A stretch of DNA of 64,000 bases from Phaeacidiphilus oryzae TH49 (GCF_000744815.1 NZ_JQMQ01000005.1:1186055-1250054), one strand, 5' to 3'. Counted from the first letter of the stretch, positions 1-7,780 are shown. Made by a program: numbers and translations. The notes: a model not told the origin generated them from the sequence alone.

Positions 1-388
1 TGGCGCGGCCGGCCAGCATGGTGACCAGGCGGGCCTGCAGCCGCACCGCGGGGCCGTTGTCGATCGCGCGGTAGAGCGCGGTCCACGACCACGGGGCGCT
101 GGACAGCATCCGCTGGTAGGAGTTGAGCACCATGCGGCCCACCGGGCCGGGCAGGGTGTCCAGGAAGTCGCAGCGCTCGACCTCTACTCCGGCCTCGCCG
201 AGGCGGGCGGCCAGCTCGGCGGCGACCGCGTCGTGTCCCGCGCCGACCCGGGCGGAGAAGATCACCGCGCGGGGGGACGGGGCGGGGCGGCCGGCTCCGG
301 CCGGAGTCGCCCCCTGCGCGGCGGCCCGCAGGCGCCGGCCACGACGCGTGCCGCGGCGCTGTGCAGGGAGTGAGATCAGCTCGCCCAA
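1..388 (-). CDS. MGDG-synthase-like glycosyltransferase (3' part outside window)
   Basis: Only the N-terminal ~130 codons lie in the window; the gene runs off the left edge on the minus strand. The translation contains VIFSARVGAGHDAVAAELA followed by CDFLDTLPG and NSYQRMLSSAPWSWTALY. This is the N-terminal nucleotide-sugar transferase fold of the monogalactosyldiacylglycerol synthase family, with its GxGH glycine loop. Family members transfer a sugar to a lipid acceptor at the membrane. The start is uncertain: TTG at 388 has GGAAG four bases upstream, an in-frame GTG at 418 has no clear ribosome site, and GTG at 265 would begin right at the conserved core. An Arg/Pro-rich leader of about 40 residues precedes the core. 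Family call is firm, substrate unknown. Confidence 0.75.
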   Translation of the reverse strand, partial: MGELISLPAQRRGTRRGRRLRAAAQGATPAGAGRPAPSPRAVIFSARVGAGHDAVAAELAARLGEAGVEVERCDFLDTLPGPVGRMVLNSYQRMLSSAPWSWTALYRAIDNGPAVRLQARLVTMLAGRA

Positions 389-563
389 GGTTCTTCCGCC
401 GTTCTTCCGTTCGGTCACCGGTGGGAGATCACCGGCCGGTGGGGACCACCGGTCGTTACGGGGGCGGATCCAAGCTAACGAGGGGATTCGCCCAGGAAGA
501 GCGACCGGGGAATGATTCACGGCAGCCGGTCGGGTAGTCCCGCTGACGCACGATCGAGCGCGT

Positions 564-581
564 GTACTCCTCTGGGAGTAC
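564..581. promoter_or_regulatory. Inverted repeat upstream of the VOC gene
   Basis: GTACTCC and GGAGTAC form perfect 7-bp arms around a 4-nt spacer, in the divergent intergenic region between the glycosyltransferase and the VOC gene. The size fits a dimeric repressor site. No regulator can be assigned from sequence alone. Confidence 0.35.
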
Positions 582-673
582 GGGAGACGGTGGGGTCATC
601 CCCAGGGGGAACCCTGCGGCCATCCGGAAGGCGCTGTCTCGCGCCGCCGGGGGGCCCGCCCTAGCGTGGGGCG

Positions 674-1069
674 ATGGTTCACGTACTGAGCAGTCGGATC
701 CTGCTGCGCCCGACCGACCTGGAGCGCAGTCGTGCCTTCTACCGGGACGTCCTGGGGCTGGAGATCTACCGGGAGTTCGGGCCGTGGGAGGAGCGCGGCA
801 CGGTCTTCTTCCTGGGCGGGGGCTACCTGGAGGTGTCCGGGCGAACCGAACCGCCGGAGTCGCCCGCCGGGCCGGGGATGCGGCTGTGGCTCCAGGTCCC
901 GGACATCGAGGAGGCCCGGCGGCAGATCACCGAGGCCGGCGCGGACATCCTCCGCGAGCCGCGCAGGGAGCCGTGGGGGCTGCTGGAGATGTGGCTCGCG
1001 GATCCGGACGGGGTGCGGATCTGCGTCGTGGAGGTCCCGGCGGACCATCCCATGCGGTACCGCCCCTAG
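674..1069 (+). CDS. VOC (glyoxalase/bleomycin-resistance/dioxygenase) family protein
   Basis: A 131-residue single-domain protein of the vicinal-oxygen-chelate fold. It opens with the typical RILLRPTDLERSRAFYRDVLGL beta-alpha unit (RSRAFYRDVLGL) and ends with the second unit WLADPDGVRICVVEV. Two beta-alpha-beta-beta-beta units are visible, as expected for a glyoxalase I-like dimer. Family members include lyases, dioxygenases, epimerases and drug-binding proteins, so the substrate cannot be named. The metal-ligand positions seem only partly conserved, so a binding role is possible. The ATG has a GGGG run just upstream. It is transcribed away from the partial glycosyltransferase and stands alone. 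Confidence 0.85.
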   Translation: MVHVLSSRILLRPTDLERSRAFYRDVLGLEIYREFGPWEERGTVFFLGGGYLEVSGRTEPPESPAGPGMRLWLQVPDIEEARRQITEAGADILREPRREPWGLLEMWLADPDGVRICVVEVPADHPMRYRP

Positions 1070-1100
1070 CGACCGCCCCTAGCGCCGGGGACTCGGGCGG

Positions 1101-1139
1101 GGTCGTCGGCCGGGGTCGTCGGCCGGGGTCGTCGGCCGG
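1101..1139. repeat. Three 13-bp tandem repeats
   Basis: GGTCGTCGGCCGG occurs three times head to tail between the VOC stop and the DUF5134 gene. Each unit contains CGGCCG. No function is apparent. Confidence 0.8.
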
Positions 1140-1231
1140 GCTGCTTCCGTGCGCCCCCTTCTGCGCCCCTGCTGGAGGGGAACCTGCTCGTCGAGGGTTG
1201 ATCGTGAGGTCCCGCGAGCACGGAGGAGCCG

Positions 1232-1896
1232 ATGCACGAACCCGCGGCGGTGGGCTGGCTGCTGGTCGCGCTCTGCGGAGCGATCGGGACGTACTGCGTG
1301 GCACGGCTCTGCTCGCGGGCGCCGAGGGAGGCGGCGGAGCGGCACGCCGACGCGGCCGAGGGGCTGATGGCCGCCGGGATGGTGGTGATGGCGGTCCCGG
1401 GCGGGCTGGGGATGCGGGTACCGGTGGCGATCTGGGCGGGGGTGTTCGGGGCGGCGCTGCTGTGGGTCCTGGTGGCCGGGGCGGTAGCGGCGCTGGAGGC
1501 GTCTCCGGGGCGCGTGCGGCTGCCGCGCGCGGGCTGCGGGCGCCGCCCGCACCGGGCGCACCACCTCTACCACGTGGTGGGGATGGCGGCGATGGTCTAC
1601 ATGGCGGTGGCGGCGGCCCGGGCGCTGGACGGGACACACGGGACGGACGGCATGGCGGGCATGGCCGGGATGGCCGGGATGCCGGCCCAGGCCGCCGGGG
1701 TGCCCGCGGTGACCGGGGCGCTGCTCCTCTTCTTCGGCGGGTACGCGGTGTGGCAGGGCTGCCGGCTGGTCTCCGCGGGCGCCGCCGTCCGGGATCCGGG
1801 GGGTCCGCCCGGGGCGCTGTTCGGCGGGGTCGCGGGCCGGAGGTGTGCCGGATGGCGATGGGGCTGTCGATGCTGTCCATGCTGCTGGCGCTCTGA
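1232..1896 (+). CDS. DUF5134 membrane protein, disrupted by a 1-bp frameshift
   Basis: The ATG at 1232 follows GGAGGA. The first ~190 codons give a small polytopic protein: hydrophobic segments at about residues 5-22, 45-65, 70-88, 112-130 and 150-168, a Met/Gly-rich loop with repeated MAG motifs at about 140-155, and a His cluster (HRAHHLYHVVGMAAMVYMA). This matches actinobacterial DUF5134 proteins of unknown function. The expected C-terminal helix (VCRMAMGLSMLSMLLAL then TGA at 1894-1896) is encoded in the next frame. The span is 665 nt, one short of a multiple of three, so one base is missing, most simply in the six-G run at 1798-1803. Repaired length would be 221 residues. As written, the ribosome would read through to 1960 with a Cys/Trp-rich tail. 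Confidence 0.75.
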
Positions 1897-2016
1897 GCGC
1901 GGCGTGGCGTCGATCACGCCTGCGGGGAAAGCGGTACCGCCTGCGGCGGGCGGCGCCTAGGTTGGGCGGTGCGCGCGGTGCTGCGCGCCCCTGGTACGGC
2001 TCCGTGGAGGTCCGCG

Positions 2017-3009
2017 ATGAGCGTGCTGCCGTTTCTTCTGGTGGCGTGCGTCGTGCTGGCCTGGAGCGGTCCGGTGGTGCTCACCGGCGCCCGCTGGACG
2101 GACCGGGAGCCCGTGCTCGGCCTGCTGCTGTGGCAGGCGCTGGTCGGCGCGGTGCTGCTGAGCTGCGCCCTCTCCCTCGCGCTGAGCCTGGCCGCGGCCT
2201 GGCCTGCCGCCCACGCGATCCTCTTCACCGGGGCCCCGCGCAGCGTGGCCGCCGCGTACGGGATCGTCTGGGCGCGGCAGTGGGTGGCGGCCGGGGCCGT
2301 GCTCCTCGCGTTCGGCGGCGTCCGCACCCTTCTCGCGCTGAACTCCGAGTTCCGCGGGCAGCGGGCTTGGCGGCGGCGCCGGGCAAGCGAGTTGACGGAG
2401 CGTGCGCCGAGGCTGCCACGGGCTCTGGAGACGGACGGCGCTCCCGGAGGCGGGCGCCGCGGCCGCGGGCCGCGTGAGCGAGAGCGGCTGGTGGTGCTGG
2501 AGAACTCCGCCGCGGAGGCCTGGTCGCTGCCCGGTCCCGCCGCGCACCTGGTGGTCACCACGGGGGCGCTGCGGCGGCTCTCCGACCGCGAGTTGGCCGC
2601 CGTCCTCGCCCATGAGCGCGGCCACGTGCGGGCGCGCCACCACTGGCTGCTGCAGAGCGCGCAGGCGCTGGCCTCGGCCTTTCCCGGGGCGCGGATCTTC
2701 ACCGACTTCCTTGACGAGACCGGCCGGCTGGTGGAGCTGGCCGCCGATGACGCGGCGTCACGTCGGCACGGGCGGCTGGCGACCGCGCTGGCGCTGGTGG
2801 AGCTGAACGAGGCGCGCGGGGTCTTCGGCGGCTGCTACCCGCGTCATCTCTCCGAGCTGCCGCACCGGGTGGACCGGCTGCTGGCCGGGGAGCGGCGGCT
2901 GTCGCTGGCCCGGCGGCTGCGGCTGACGGCCGCCGCGGTGGCGGCCCCGGCCGTGCCGATCGTCCTGGCGCTGGCGCCGGGGCTGCGTGCGCTGCTGTTC
3001 CGCGGCTAG
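2017..3009 (+). CDS. M56-family membrane zinc metallopeptidase
   Basis: A 330-residue protein with N-terminal membrane helices at about residues 2-22, 30-60 and 80-100, a cytoplasmic or linker segment rich in Arg/Gly, then the zinc-peptidase core LAHERGHVRARHH carrying the HExxH motif. A downstream ELAADDAA supplies the likely third ligand. A final hydrophobic helix lies near the C-terminus (about 300-318). M56 proteins (BlaR1/HtpX-like) are integral-membrane peptidases, usually sensors paired with BlaI repressors. No BlaI gene is adjacent here, unlike the second M56 gene at 54394-55383. The ATG at 2017 is preferred over an upstream GTG because GTGGAGG lies just before it. Confidence 0.85.
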   Translation: MSVLPFLLVACVVLAWSGPVVLTGARWTDREPVLGLLLWQALVGAVLLSCALSLALSLAAAWPAAHAILFTGAPRSVAAAYGIVWARQWVAAGAVLLAFGGVRTLLALNSEFRGQRAWRRRRASELTERAPRLPRALETDGAPGGGRRGRGPRERERLVVLENSAAEAWSLPGPAAHLVVTTGALRRLSDRELAAVLAHERGHVRARHHWLLQSAQALASAFPGARIFTDFLDETGRLVELAADDAASRRHGRLATALALVELNEARGVFGGCYPRHLSELPHRVDRLLAGERRLSLARRLRLTAAAVAAPAVPIVLALAPGLRALLFRG

Positions 3010-3305
3010 CCATCGCCGGGCCCCCGGAAGGGCTGAACCACGGAGTGCCGGGCAGGCGTCATCACCAGGGGGGACCTTTCGGGGGGATGAGAATCGGGTG
3101 AGGGTGATGGGGCCTCAGAACGTCGCGGTGTACGGGTGTTGGGCCTCGTCAGGCCGTGGGGCGGGGGTGGCGTGGGGTCCTCCGGCTGACGCAAGCAGGA
3201 GTCCGATCGCGAACTCCCGCGCTACTCTTCTGAGGAACTGTCCGTGGCCGAGTACCCGGTGCCGTCGGCTGGCCGGGGCGTGGTACGTAGTCGGGTGATT
3301 CGAGC

Positions 3306-4292
3306 GTGACGGTCTTCTTGCTGGGAGTGGGCGCGGCCCTCTTCCTGGGCCTGGGTTTCGTGCTCCAGCAGCACGCGGCGCAGCGCGCTCCGCGGGCCGA
3401 CATCCTGTCCTTCCGGCTGCTCCTCGACCTGATGCGGGTGCCGGAATGGCTGCTCGGCATCCTCTTCATGGTGATCGGCCAGGTGCTCAGCGCGATGGCG
3501 CTGGCGCAGGGCCGGATCTCGCTGGTGGAACCGCTGTTGGCGACGAACCTGCTGTTCGCCATGGGCTCCGCCCGGCTGCTCACCAGACAGACCCTGGGCC
3601 GGGCCGGCTGGGGCGGCGTGCTCCTGCTGGCCGGCGGCGTGACCACGTTCATCATGGCCGGCCAGCCGCAGGGCGGCGGCGTGGAGGCGGACGCGCTGCG
3701 GCACTGGCTGGTCTTCGGGGTGGTGGCCGGCCTCGGCCTGCTGCTGGTCTCGATCGCCAAGCGGCTGCCGGTCTTCGAGGAGGCCACGCTGCTCGCCCTG
3801 GCCGCCGGGCTGCTCTACGGCCTGCAGGACGCGCTGACCCGGCTGACCAGCATCCGCTTCGACCACGGCGGCCTGGCCCTGACCGTCACCAGCTGGCAGC
3901 CGTACGCCGTGGTGGGGATCGGCGTGGTCGGGCTGGTCCTGGTGCAGAGCGCCTTCGAGTCCGCGCCGCTGAAGATGTCGCTGCCCGCGCTGACCGCGGC
4001 CCAGCCGCTGGCCGGGATCGCCTGCGGGGTCGGCTTCCTGGGCGACCGGCTGCGGGTCACCCCGGGGGCGATGGCCTGGGAGGCGATCGGGCTGCTCTGC
4101 ATCGTCCTCGGCGTGGTGGTGATCGGGCGCCATCCCGCCCTGCCGGACGCCTGCGTGCTGGAGGCGGCGAAGACCGTCGAGGGGGCGCCCTCGGCCGGCC
4201 GGGCCGTCGCCGGCGGCATCCGCCGCCCCAGCGGGGCGGTGGCCTCGCGGGCCGCGCGCCGGGAGCCGGCGCGGGCGGCCGGACGCCGCTGA
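3306..4292 (+). CDS. DMT-superfamily (EamA-like) permease
   Basis: A 328-residue protein with about nine or ten hydrophobic helices spread over residues 1-280 (for example LLGVGAALFLGLGFVLQQ and AIGLLCIVLGVVVIG), followed by a soluble Arg/Ala-rich tail of about 45 residues. The two-fold helical arrangement with short loops is typical of drug/metabolite transporter family members, including the actinobacterial DMT proteins with an FVLQQHAA first helix. Direction and substrate are unknown. The start is GTG at 3306; no strong ribosome site is visible. A hairpin follows at 4332-4362, and the TetR regulator lies 132 bp downstream. Confidence 0.75.
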   Translation: MTVFLLGVGAALFLGLGFVLQQHAAQRAPRADILSFRLLLDLMRVPEWLLGILFMVIGQVLSAMALAQGRISLVEPLLATNLLFAMGSARLLTRQTLGRAGWGGVLLLAGGVTTFIMAGQPQGGGVEADALRHWLVFGVVAGLGLLLVSIAKRLPVFEEATLLALAAGLLYGLQDALTRLTSIRFDHGGLALTVTSWQPYAVVGIGVVGLVLVQSAFESAPLKMSLPALTAAQPLAGIACGVGFLGDRLRVTPGAMAWEAIGLLCIVLGVVVIGRHPALPDACVLEAAKTVEGAPSAGRAVAGGIRRPSGAVASRAARREPARAAGRR

Positions 4293-4331
4293 CCGCTCAC
4301 TCCCCCGCCTTCGCTCGGGGAAACCGAAGAA

Positions 4332-4362
4332 GGCGGCGCTGATCCCCCGTGTCAGCGCCGCC
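4332..4362 (+). terminator. Hairpin after the DMT permease gene
   Basis: Perfect 11-bp arms (GGCGGCGCTGA / TCAGCGCCGCC) around a 9-nt loop, 40 bp after the permease stop codon. There is no long T tract, as is common in high-GC actinobacteria. It separates the permease from the TetR promoter. Confidence 0.6.
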
Positions 4363-4391
4363 GTACTCCGGCCGAGTGGCTTGCACAGTAT

Positions 4392-4408
4392 ATTGGCTGG
4401 CAGCCAAT
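4392..4408. promoter_or_regulatory. TetR-type operator, probably autoregulatory
   Basis: ATTGGCTG-G-CAGCCAAT is a perfect 17-bp palindrome 16 bp before the tetR ATG. It overlaps a possible -10 element TATATT (4389-4394), so a bound dimer would block transcription. The layout fits autorepression by the adjacent TetR protein; binding is inferred. Confidence 0.7.
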
Positions 4409-4424
4409 CAGCGTACGGAGAACG

Positions 4425-5129
4425 ATGTCACCAAGGCGCGCAGCAGTCAACGAGGCGATGCGAACACGTTCTCGCCAGAGCATCATGCAGGCGACCGTGG
4501 AGCTGGTCGGAGAGCGGGGATACGGCGAGACCACCCTCGGCGACATCGCCAAGCGCGCCGGCGTGGCCCGCGGGCTGGTCTCGTACTACTTCCCCAGCAA
4601 GCGGTATCTGCTGCAGAACGCCGTCCACCGGCTGATGCATCTGACCCTCGGGGCCGCGCTGGACGATCTCCCCGCGGACGCCGGGCCGGAGGAGCGGATG
4701 TCCCGCACCATCGACGCGATCCTCGGGATCGCGGTGGTGCGGCCGCTGCTGATGCGCACCCACCTGGCGTTCATCCTCGCCCCGGACGCGGACGGCTTCG
4801 TCGAGGACCCGGAGCAGCAGCAGCTCGGCCGGCTGCTGCAGGGGGTGCTGGCGGGGCGGACCGGCTCGCGCGATCCGGTGGCGGAGCACGCCGTGCTGCG
4901 CAGCGCCCTGATGGGCGGCTGCATGGGGCTGCTGCTGCCGAACGCGGAGACCCCGCTGCTGCCGATCCGGGCGGATCTGTACGCGCGCTACGGGCTGGAC
5001 CCGCTGGTCGGGCGGAAGCCCTATCTTCCGCCGGCGGAGCTGCCGTGGGCTGCGGCGGAGACGGTGGAGGTCGGGCCGGTGGAGGTCGGGCCGGTGGACG
5101 CGGCGGCGCCCGGCGGGCGGGTGGAGTAG
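4425..5129 (+). CDS. TetR/AcrR family transcriptional regulator
   Basis: A 234-residue regulator. The N-terminal helix-turn-helix spans about residues 12-60, with the signature TLGDIAKRAGVARGLVSYYF followed by SKRYLLQNAV. The C-terminal ligand-binding half is helical and not recognisable to a specific effector class. The last ~25 residues contain a duplicated VEVGPVEVGPV low-complexity segment. The ATG follows ACGGAG. A perfect palindrome lies over its promoter. The only nearby candidate target besides itself is the DMT permease upstream, which is in the same orientation and ends before the operator, so its target may be elsewhere. Confidence 0.9.
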   Translation: MSPRRAAVNEAMRTRSRQSIMQATVELVGERGYGETTLGDIAKRAGVARGLVSYYFPSKRYLLQNAVHRLMHLTLGAALDDLPADAGPEERMSRTIDAILGIAVVRPLLMRTHLAFILAPDADGFVEDPEQQQLGRLLQGVLAGRTGSRDPVAEHAVLRSALMGGCMGLLLPNAETPLLPIRADLYARYGLDPLVGRKPYLPPAELPWAAAETVEVGPVEVGPVDAAAPGGRVE

Positions 5130-5166
5130 AGCCCGGCCGGGCGGCGCCGCGGGGCGGCCGCCCGGC

Positions 5167-6033
5167 TCAGAAGTCCTTGCGGATGTCCGCGAGGAGGTCG
5201 GGCGTGGTGTCCGGGGGCTGGCTGTCCACCGAGAGGCGCTCCATCACCTGGATGTACTGGTCCACGTCGTCCCGCTTGTCCAGGTAGAGCGCGCTGGTCA
5301 GCTGCTCGATGTAGACGACGTCGGAGACGTCCTCGTCGGGGAAGCGGAGGATGGTGAACGCCCCGCTCTCGGCCGCGTGGCCGCCGAACCGGAAGGGCAT
5401 CACCTGCACCACCACGTTGGGCAGCTCGGAGGCGTCGATCAGCTTCTGGATCTGCCCCTTCATCACCTTCGGGCCACCGACCGGGCGGCGCAGCGCGGCC
5501 TCGTCGATGATCGCCCAGAGCCGCGGGCCCGAGCCGTCCTCGAGGAGCTTCTGCCGGCGCATCCGGAGGTTGATCCGGCGGGCGACCTCCTCCTCGGCGA
5601 GCCCGGGGCGGTTGAGGTTCATGATGGCCCGCGCGTACTCCTCGGTCTGCAGCAGACCGGGGATGAACTGCACCTCGTAGGTGCGGACCAGGGACGCGGC
5701 CTCCTCCAGTCCGACGAAGGTCTGGAACCAGTTGGGCATGGCGTCGCTGAAGCTGTGCCACCAGCCCGACTTGTTCGCCTCGCGGACCAGCCCGAGGAGG
5801 GCCTCGCGCTCGTCGACATCGTCGATCCCGTAAAGACTGAGGAGGTCCGCCACGTCACGCTCCTTGAAGCTGACCCGTCCCAGTTCCATGCGGCTGATCT
5901 TCGACTCGGAAGCCCTGATCGCGTATCCCGCGTCCTCGCGGGTGATCCCCTTCGCCTCCCGGAGCCGGCGCAGCTGTGAGCCGAGGAGAATGCGGCGCAC
6001 CATCGAGCCGCTCCCCGACTGAACCGTCGTCAT
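5167..6033 (-). CDS. XRE-family DUF5753 regulator, WhiJ-like (Scr1 type)
   Basis: A 288-residue protein with an N-terminal helix-turn-helix (about residues 15-70: GSQLRRLREAKGITREDAG, then ASESKISRMELGR) and a C-terminal DUF5753 domain (about 90-275) containing WWHSFSDAMPNWFQTFVGLE and FIPGLLQTEEYARA. This architecture is that of Streptomyces WhiJ and its many paralogues, which sit beside DUF397 (BldB-like) and HATPase genes and affect development. The ATG at 6033 is chosen because GGTGGAGG lies upstream; an ATG at 6048 lacks this. The gene is divergent from the HATPase gene, and the shared promoter region is packed with GTGCAC repeats that may be its own operator. Confidence 0.88.
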   Translation of the reverse strand: MTTVQSGSGSMVRRILLGSQLRRLREAKGITREDAGYAIRASESKISRMELGRVSFKERDVADLLSLYGIDDVDEREALLGLVREANKSGWWHSFSDAMPNWFQTFVGLEEAASLVRTYEVQFIPGLLQTEEYARAIMNLNRPGLAEEEVARRINLRMRRQKLLEDGSGPRLWAIIDEAALRRPVGGPKVMKGQIQKLIDASELPNVVVQVMPFRFGGHAAESGAFTILRFPDEDVSDVVYIEQLTSALYLDKRDDVDQYIQVMERLSVDSQPPDTTPDLLADIRKDF

Positions 6034-6135
6034 CCGTCGAACCTCCACCCGAAGAAATCAGCGCACAGTCTGCCACTTTCCGGCTGCGAAGGGTGCCGGT
6101 CCGCGGATCTTCGCTGCTAGAGAGGACGGTACCGC

Positions 6136-6240
6136 GTGCACGTGCATCCGCGCGCGCAGATGCACTAACCCCACATGCACGTGAATCGGCTCTTGCATCT
6201 GATGTGTGCAGAGAGGACCATGGTGCACGTGCACATGCAC
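6136..6240. promoter_or_regulatory. GTGCACGTGCA repeat cluster in the divergent WhiJ-like/HATPase promoter
   Basis: The region holds GTGCACGTGCAT (6136-6147), GATGCAC (about 6159), CATGCACGTG (6174-6183), TTGCATC (about 6193), the perfect 12-bp palindrome GTGCACGTGCAC (6223-6234) and a further ATGCAC. The same core recurs at 7343-7375 upstream of the DUF397 gene, so the sites mark the promoters of all three module genes. A shared operator for the DUF5753 regulator is the simplest reading, by inference. Confidence 0.6.
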
Positions 6241-6332
6241 GCCCACTGGAAGCCTGGTGGCAGCTCGGAGGTGTCCCCCGGATGAGCCCCGCGGGTCCAG
6301 CGGTGTCAGCGCCCTTATGGGAGGAGCTCTTC

Positions 6333-6800
6333 ATGGGCGCGAGCCCGGCGGTGGCGGCCGACCCGGACGTGGTCAGCTGCACTCTCACCCCTCGCCACGA
6401 CTCGGTCCGGCATGCGCGTGAGTTCACCCGGAGCACCTTGCGGCGCTGGGGACTTGACGCCCTGTTCGACGACGTCGCCCTGGTGGCCTCCGAACTGGTC
6501 ACCAACGCCCTGCGCCATGGAGTCGGACTGCAGATGCCCGGCTCCGCCCCCCCGACCCCCGGAACCCTGCCGATAAGACTCAGCCTGGTCCGCCGCGAAC
6601 CGCAGGTGGTCTGCGCGGTGAGCGACCCGAGCAGCGCGGGGCCGGTCGCCCGCAAGCCGGGATGCCTGGACTTCGAGTCGGAGTCCGGACGCGGCCTGCA
6701 GCTGGTGGCCTCGTTCAGCCAGTCCTGGGGATGGCACCCCGTGGCGGCCGGCAAGGTCGTCTGGGCCCTCTTCATGGACCCTTCGCACGCCGGCGGCTGA
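6333..6800 (+). CDS. RsbW-like ATP-binding (HATPase_c) protein of the WhiJ/BldB-like module
   Basis: A 155-residue single-domain GHKL ATPase with the N-box region DDVALVASELVTNALRHG (E, N and H of the ATP-binding site) and a G2-like ESGRGLQLVASF. It resembles anti-sigma factor serine kinases, which in Streptomyces often accompany WhiJ/BldB-type genes; partner sigma or anti-anti-sigma factors are not encoded nearby. Two starts are plausible. ATG at 6333 has GGGAGGAG eight bases upstream and is preferred. ATG at 6282 has GGAGG ten bases upstream and would add 17 residues including a rare TTA codon (6315-6317). A strong bidirectional terminator follows the stop. Confidence 0.85.
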   Translation: MGASPAVAADPDVVSCTLTPRHDSVRHAREFTRSTLRRWGLDALFDDVALVASELVTNALRHGVGLQMPGSAPPTPGTLPIRLSLVRREPQVVCAVSDPSSAGPVARKPGCLDFESESGRGLQLVASFSQSWGWHPVAAGKVVWALFMDPSHAGG

Positions 6801-6814
6801 ACCGCACCGGATCT

Positions 6815-6861
6815 CCCGCCCTGCCCGACCGCGACCGAGGAGCGCGGTCGGGCAGGGCGGG
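6815..6861. terminator. Bidirectional terminator between HATPase and DUF397 genes
   Basis: Nineteen-base perfectly complementary arms (6815-6833 and 6843-6861) around a 9-nt loop, located just after the HATPase stop and in the convergent gap with the DUF397 gene. Confidence 0.8.
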
Positions 6862-6951
6862 CTTCGCCGCCGCTTCTCCTTGTTCTTGTGTCCCCGAAAT
6901 CCCGGTGTCCCCGATGCGCCACTCCGGCGCCCGCGGACGCCGCAGACGCGA

Positions 6952-6992
6952 ACGGGGCCGCCTGCGGCGGGTGGTACCGCCGGCGGCCCCGT
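6952..6992. terminator. Second hairpin in the HATPase/DUF397 convergent gap
   Basis: Perfect 11-bp arms ACGGGGCCGCC and GGCGGCCCCGT with a 19-nt loop, 42 bp past the DUF397 stop on the minus strand. It probably terminates the DUF397 transcript. No T tract is present. Confidence 0.5.
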
Positions 6993-7034
6993 CGGAGAGC
7001 GGGTTCTCGTGCTGCGATCGCTGGGGGTCCTGGA

Positions 7035-7280
7035 TCAGTCGGCCACTCCGACCAGGTGGTCGAACTCTCCGTCCTTGGCCCCGAGAAGAAGGGCGACGAT
7101 CTCGGCACGGGTGTAGACGAGTGCCGGGCCCTCGGGGAAACGGGAGTTGCGGACGGCGACGTCGCCGCCGGGAAGCCGGGCGAGCTCGACGCACTGCCCC
7201 TGCGAGTTGCTGTGCCGGCTCTTCTGCCAGGTCACGCCGGATATTTCGGCCGCTGACATGCCGTTGTACGGCTGGCGCAT
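7035..7280 (-). CDS. DUF397 (BldB-like) small protein
   Basis: An 81-residue protein with the DUF397 signature from about residue 15: WQKSRHSNSQGQCVELA, then VAVRNSRFPEGPALVYT and a C-terminal helix. DUF397 includes Streptomyces BldB and many paralogues encoded beside DUF5753 regulators. They are thought to act with those regulators in a toxin-antitoxin-like or developmental switch. The ATG at 7280 follows GGGAGAG; an upstream extension would translate promoter repeats into a Cys/Thr-rich artefact. Its promoter carries the same TGCACGTGCA repeats as the divergent promoter 1.1 kb away, supporting co-regulation with the WhiJ-like and HATPase genes. Confidence 0.88.
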   Translation of the reverse strand: MRQPYNGMSAAEISGVTWQKSRHSNSQGQCVELARLPGGDVAVRNSRFPEGPALVYTRAEIVALLLGAKDGEFDHLVGVAD

Positions 7281-7342
7281 CACTACTCTCCCTCGGGACT
7301 GGGTACCCGCCTCACAGCACGTGATGATAGCGCTTGTGCAAC

Positions 7343-7375
7343 TGCACGTGCATGCGCTTGTGCTTGTGCACGTGC
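7343..7375 (-). promoter_or_regulatory. TGCACGTGCA repeats upstream of the DUF397 gene
   Basis: TGCACGTGCATGC (7343-7355) and GTGCACGTGC (7366-7375) lie 60-95 bp upstream of the DUF397 start, with extra TTGTGC half-sites between. They match the cluster at 6136-6240 in the WhiJ-like/HATPase promoter. Confidence 0.6.
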
Positions 7376-7645
7376 TTGTACCCAGGGTGACAACTTCCAT
7401 GCGGAGCTTGGTTGTTGACGGTTCGTAAGTGGGCAAATCGGGTCGGACCGGCGACGCTCTGTGGTGGCCCTCGGGCGAGATCACGAAGGGCCGATGCGAT
7501 TCGGTCGCAAATGATCACCGGAAACGGTGGAAACGGTGACGTAGCGTCAACAGCGAAAGGCGGACGGAGCGGTGGCGGCGAGGCGAAATCGGCGGTGTGA
7601 GGCGCACCACTCCGCCGTTCGGATGTGCGCGTTCCATGATCGACA

Positions 7646-7678
7646 CATGGGCACGGCATGGGCACCGCATGGGCACGG
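7646..7678. repeat. Three 11-bp tandem repeats
   Basis: CATGGGCACGG, CATGGGCACCG and CATGGGCACGG run head to tail, followed by a partial copy. They lie about 100 bp before the CbiX-like gene. Function unknown. Confidence 0.75.
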
Positions 7679-7780
7679 CATGGTCGGCACAGCGGTTCCC
7701 GAGGTGCGGAGCGATGTCGAGGGCGCGGACCTGCCGACCGCGCGGCGGCGGACCGTGCGTATGACCTACCATCGTCCGTC

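Larger units (their letters stand above)
7281..7780. other. 500-bp intergenic region with two repeat sets
   Basis: No convincing gene was found. It holds the TGCACGTGCA sites of the DUF397 promoter (7343-7375) and three 11-bp direct repeats CATGGGCACSG at 7646-7678, close to the CbiX-like gene start. The central 7400-7640 part shows no recognisable feature. Confidence 0.6.

Noticed and set aside
562-1896. A 444-codon plus-strand open frame covering the VOC and DUF5134 genes
   Set aside because: It is a high-GC shadow with Gly/Arg/Ala-biased composition; only its last ~17 codons are real, as the displaced end of the DUF5134 gene.
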